A program made the position numbers and the translations under genes. From contig CBFHPF010000069.1 of the NCBI GenBank assembly GCA_965657665.1, positions 1 to 7,666 on the forward strand: DNA of 7,666 nt. Direction: 5' to 3'. The notes under the pieces are model-generated. The model saw only the letters and a program-made list of their open reading frames with translations, did not search any database and was not told the origin of the DNA. Position 1 is the first letter of the stretch. Each line of letters opens with the position of its first letter. Source of the DNA: UBA8337 sp965657665 (GTDB taxonomy: Bacteria > Pseudomonadota > Alphaproteobacteria > RS24). Shown here piece after piece: positions 4,571-7,666 of this stretch.

Positions 4571-7100
4571 TAATAATTTTTTTGATTGTTTGACCGTCAA
4601 GAAACTTCTCCACTTGTGGTTCAGCCAAAGCGGCCGCTTCCACTGTCGCATTATCGGCATCTTTGGCGATGCTGATCTCGCCGCGTTTTTTGCCGCCGAC
4701 TTGTATCGGCATGACAATAACATCTTGCGTCAAGACGCTCTCATCGGCAACCGGCCAATCGGCTTGGGCCAATAATCCATTACCGCCGAGAATTTCCCAA
4801 CCGGTTTCTGCCAAATGCGGCATCATCGGCCCCAAAAGCTGCGCCAATGTTTTCAGCCCGTCATAATAGACGCTGTATTGCGCGTCATTTTGCGGCTCAA
4901 AAGCTGATAGCGCATTGGTCAATTCGTAAAGCCGCGCCACCGCCCGATTAAACCCAAGCGCTGCCAAATCATCGCTGACAGCGGCAATCGCGGTTTGCAC
5001 AGCGCGATAAAGCGTTAACGCCGCCTCATCTTGCGGCACGCCTTGAAGCGGCGCGGCTGAAAAATCACGCGCTGCATCAAACAAACGCCATACCCGATTG
5101 ACATAACGCCATGCGCCTTCAATGCCGTCTTGCGTCCATTGCACATCGCGCTCGGGCGGGCTGTCCGACAGCATAAACCAGCGCGCTGTATCGGCTCCAT
5201 AGCGAGCGATAATATCATCGGGGTCGACAACATTTTTCTTCGACTTTGACATTTTCTCAACGCCGCCAATCGCCACTTTAACCGTTTCATCGGCGGCCAA
5301 AACCGCATGGTCTTCGTGGCGGATGATATCTTGCGGCGCGAGCCATTGCCCGTCGGCGTTTTTATAGGTTTCGTGATTGACCATGCCTTGGGTAAACAAT
5401 CCGTCAAACGGCTCTTTAACGCCCAAATGACCAGTTTTTTCCATCGCGCGGGTATAAAACCGCGCATAAAGAAGATGCAAAATCGCATACTCAATGCCGC
5501 CAATATATTGGTCGACCGGCAACCAATAATCAGTTGCCGTGCGGTCTGTCGGCTTGGTTTCATCCAATCCTGCGAAGCGGGCAAAATACCAAGAGCTGTC
5601 GATAAATGTATCAAATGTATCGGTTTCGCGCGTTGCCGCTTGGCCGCAAGACGGGCAGTCGACATGCTTCCAACTTGGGTGGTGGTCTAGCGGATTGCCT
5701 GGTTTTTCAAAGCTGACATCATCCGGCAATGTAACCGGCAAATCGGCGCGCGGTACCGGCACTGTGCCGCACGCGGCGCAATGCACCATTGGTATCGGGC
5801 AACCCCAATAGCGTTGCCGCGAAATGCCCCAATCGCGCAAACGGAAATTAACTTTGCGTTGGCCCAGGCCGTCAGCTTCAAACTGCTCAATAATTTTGGC
5901 CCGCGCTTCTTGCGGGCTCAAGCCGTCAAGGGCTGCGCTATTCACCATCACCCCGTCGCCCGTATAGGCGGTGTCACTGACGGCAAAATCGGCGTCATCA
6001 TGCGGGCGCACCACAGTGCGTACCGGCAAGCCATATTTCAGGGCAAAATCCAAATCGCGCTGGTCATGCGCCGGACAAGCAAAAATCGCGCCCGTGCCAT
6101 AACCCATTAACACAAAATTGGCGATATAAAGCGGCAGCTCCCAGCTTTCATCAAGCGGATGACGGACAGTGAGACCGGTATCGAAACCCAATTTTTCACC
6201 CGCTTCAATATCAGCTTCTGAGGTGCCGCGGCGGGCGCACTCGGCGCGAAATTCTGCCAGCGCTTCATTGTCGTGCGCCAGTTGAATGGCGAGCGGGTGG
6301 TCAGGCGAAATGGCGCAAAAGCTCGCGCCATAAAGCGTATCGGGGCGGGTGGTATAAATTTCCAACGCGTCAAAATCACCGTGCGGTGCGCTTAGTTTGA
6401 AAGCGCAAGACAGGCCTTCAGACCGACCAATCCAATTGGCTTGCATGAGGCGCACTTTTTCCGGCCAGCGATCCAGCGTGTCCAGCGCGCTCAGCAAATC
6501 TTCGGCATGTTCGGAAATTTTTAAAAACCATTGCGTCAGCTTTTTTTGTTCAACCGCAGCACCTGAGCGCCAGCCCTTGCCGTCAATGACCTGCTCATTG
6601 GCCAAAACCGTTTGGTCGACAGGGTCCCAATTGACAATGCTTTCGCGCCTATCCACCAAATCGGCATCGAGGAAATCCAAAAACATCGCTTGTTCATGGA
6701 CGTAATAAGTTGGGTCGCATGTGGCGAACTCGCGGCTCCAATCAATTGACAGGCCCAGCTTTTTAAGTTGGCCGCGCATCGCATCAATATTGCCATAGGT
6801 CCAATGGCCCGGATGGGTGTTTTTTTCCATCGCGGCATTTTCAGCCGGCATACCAAATGCGTCCCAGCCCATGGGGTGCAGCACATTAAACCCTTGCGCC
6901 TTTTTAAACCGCGCCACCACATCGCCCATGGCATAATTGCGCACATGGCCCATATGAATGCGGCCCGATGGATAGGGAAACATTTCCAAGACATAATATT
7001 TCGGCTTACCGCTGTCGGCTTTTCCGGCGGCAAAACAATCGGCCTCTTCCCATGCGGCTTGCCAGCGCGCCTCAAACGCAGACGGCTCATAAGATGACAT
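4536..7100 (-). CDS. leuS: Leucyl-tRNA synthetase LeuRS
   Basis: LeuRS attaches leucine to tRNA-Leu in the cytoplasm and hydrolyses mischarged products. At 854 residues it is full length for the bacterial type. In order: the class I HIGH motif as HMGH (49-52) in YPSGRIHMGHVRNY; the CP1 editing domain with TTRPDT (250-255) and the editing aspartate in PAHDQRD (Asp346, equivalent to E. coli Asp345); and RDWGISRQRYWGCPIP. A zinc knuckle with four cysteines (C441/C444 and C482/C485) follows. Then come TDTFDTFIDSSWYF, the KMSKS loop (616-620), the anticodon-binding helical domain, and the C-terminal tRNA-binding domain ending VPGRIVNIVI. Both catalytic and editing sites look intact. The ATG at 7098-7100 has AGGA (7110-7113) upstream, which overlaps the TAG stop of the preceding gene 11 nt away. 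The TAG stop is at 4536-4538, and its 3' end overlaps lptE under the TTG-start models. Neighbours lptE and holA follow the order common in proteobacteria. Confidence 0.98.
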   Translation of the reverse strand: MSSYEPSAFEARWQAAWEEADCFAAGKADSGKPKYYVLEMFPYPSGRIHMGHVRNYAMGDVVARFKKAQGFNVLHPMGWDAFGMPAENAAMEKNTHPGHWTYGNIDAMRGQLKKLGLSIDWSREFATCDPTYYVHEQAMFLDFLDADLVDRRESIVNWDPVDQTVLANEQVIDGKGWRSGAAVEQKKLTQWFLKISEHAEDLLSALDTLDRWPEKVRLMQANWIGRSEGLSCAFKLSAPHGDFDALEIYTTRPDTLYGASFCAISPDHPLAIQLAHDNEALAEFRAECARRGTSEADIEAGEKLGFDTGLTVRHPLDESWELPLYIANFVLMGYGTGAIFACPAHDQRDLDFALKYGLPVRTVVRPHDDADFAVSDTAYTGDGVMVNSAALDGLSPQEARAKIIEQFEADGLGQRKVNFRLRDWGISRQRYWGCPIPMVHCAACGTVPVPRADLPVTLPDDVSFEKPGNPLDHHPSWKHVDCPSCGQAATRETDTFDTFIDSSWYFARFAGLDETKPTDRTATDYWLPVDQYIGGIEYAILHLLYARFYTRAMEKTGHLGVKEPFDGLFTQGMVNHETYKNADGQWLAPQDIIRHEDHAVLAADETVKVAIGGVEKMSKSKKNVVDPDDIIARYGADTARWFMLSDSPPERDVQWTQDGIEGAWRYVNRVWRLFDAARDFSAAPLQGVPQDEAALTLYRAVQTAIAAVSDDLAALGFNRAVARLYELTNALSAFEPQNDAQYSVYYDGLKTLAQLLGPMMPHLAETGWEILGGNGLLAQADWPVADESVLTQDVIVMPIQVGGKKRGEISIAKDADNATVEAAALAEPQVEKFLDGQTIKKIIIVPGRIVNIVI

Positions 7101-7111
7101 GATGGCTTATC

Positions 7112-7666
7112 CTAACGCGATTGACGACGCGCCAGATTAAAGTCACGCGCGCGGGTGAGAATGATATTTTCCATTTGACGCGCGGCACGTGGCGAGGCCG
7201 CCATAGAGACCCAGCGATTGCCGCGCCATTTTTCGCGGAAAATCGAGACGCGCAAAGCATCGGCCCGCAGCGCCAGACCGGTGATAACAATATTTATTTT
7301 CACCCGCTCATTATCGCTGCCCGGGTCATTATACCAATCTGTGATAATCGTCCCGCCGGTCGGGTCGGCTGCTGCCAATGGCATAAACCGAACCGTGTCT
7401 AAAGCAGCGCGCCATAAATCGCCATTGACGGCGAGGCCTTGTGGCGCGGGCGACACGGGCGGCGCGGGCGGTGGAGGTGCAGCTTGTTTTTCTGTGTCGG
7501 CCTCATTGTTGGCTTTGGTTTCTTTATCGTCTTTTTTATCGCCAAATGTGAAATTGTCGAATATTGAGCCGCTCTCTTTGGTAGCGCCGTTTGAAATATC
7601 CGGATAGTCGTGCTCGACCGATAAATTTCCACAACCGACAAGGCCACCGGCCAGCGCGATGATGAG
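7112..7666 (-). CDS. DUF3576-type lipoprotein of unknown function, 5' end outside window
   Basis: The frame runs from the window edge to TAG at 7112-7114, giving 184 visible residues; the initiator Met is missing, probably by only a few codons. The visible part opens with the hydrophobic end of a signal peptide, LIIALAGGLVGCGN, whose LVGC lipobox predicts lipidation at visible Cys12. Next is a charged, Lys/Asp/Glu-rich stretch (about 43-61), then a proline-rich linker APPPPAPPVSPAP (63-75). A folded domain of about 105 residues follows, with LWRAALDTVRFMPLAAADPTGG, IITDWY and RVKINIVITG. This matches my memory of the DUF3576 family, found next to leuS in many alphaproteobacteria. No catalytic motif is evident. 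The layout suggests a domain tethered by a flexible linker to a membrane in the periplasm. The stop lies 11 nt from the leuS start, so the two are probably cotranscribed. The lipoprotein call is strong; the family name is from pattern memory; function is unknown. Confidence 0.85.
   Translation of the reverse strand, partial: LIIALAGGLVGCGNLSVEHDYPDISNGATKESGSIFDNFTFGDKKDDKETKANNEADTEKQAAPPPPAPPVSPAPQGLAVNGDLWRAALDTVRFMPLAAADPTGGTIITDWYNDPGSDNERVKINIVITGLALRADALRVSIFREKWRGNRWVSMAASPRAARQMENIILTRARDFNLARRQSR

Noticed and set aside
4571..4723. Longer lptE model starting as far upstream as 4723
   Set aside because: It would overlap leuS by up to 188 nt, and the added residues are an out-of-frame reading of the conserved LeuRS C-terminal domain placed before a lipoprotein signal peptide.
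5015..5665. Open frame of 216 codons on the minus strand within leuS
   Set aside because: It lies in another frame of a full-length, motif-complete leuS on the same strand, and its product has no recognisable motif and biased composition. It is a shadow frame.
6536..7090. Open frame of 184 codons on the minus strand within the 5' part of leuS
   Set aside because: Same reason: it overlaps the HIGH-motif region of leuS out of frame, and its Trp/Arg/Cys-rich product looks non-coding.

Overview
The window is a conserved, ordinary chromosomal housekeeping block from what is almost certainly an alphaproteobacterium. The order mnmG-rsmG-parA-parB, converging on holA-lptE-leuS-DUF3576 lipoprotein, is typical of that class. 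A consensus parS site, a chromosomal-type ParA/ParB pair and a near absence of GANTC agree with it. GC content looks moderate, a little over half by eye. I cannot name the genus. I see no mobile element, CRISPR array, tRNA, rRNA or phage gene, and no sign of recent transfer.

Plus strand, 1 to 2950: the 3' end of mnmG (tRNA wobble-uridine modification) overlaps rsmG (16S rRNA G527 methylation) by one base in TAATG. ParA and parB, the chromosome-partitioning ATPase and CTP-dependent DNA clamp, follow. A perfect 16-bp parS palindrome, the loading site for ParB, lies inside the rsmG coding sequence at 414-429. It is read there as part of Asp-Val-Ser-Arg-Glu-Thr. The whole segregation module (parS, ParA, ParB) therefore sits within about 2.6 kb, and such modules usually lie near the replication origin.

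Minus strand, 7666 down to 2967: a 5'-truncated DUF3576-type lipoprotein, leuS (leucyl-tRNA synthetase), lptE (LPS-assembly lipoprotein) and holA (DNA polymerase III delta) look like one co-directional transcription unit. The gaps are 11 nt or less, or genes overlap. The leuS-lptE-holA order is also found in gammaproteobacteria. The two units meet tail to tail with only 16 nt between the parB and holA stop codons. No stretch over about 50 nt lacks a gene.

Points worth a second look: (1) GANTC, the target of the CcrM cell-cycle methyltransferase, occurs once in 7.67 kb by my hand count, against about 30 expected. Serine codons after Asp/Glu are almost always AGY, which fits avoidance of the motif. 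(2) The dual-coding parS. (3) lptE has no ATG or GTG start near its signal peptide. An ATA codon sits where the start would be expected, so its start is unresolved. No wholly new system is evident.
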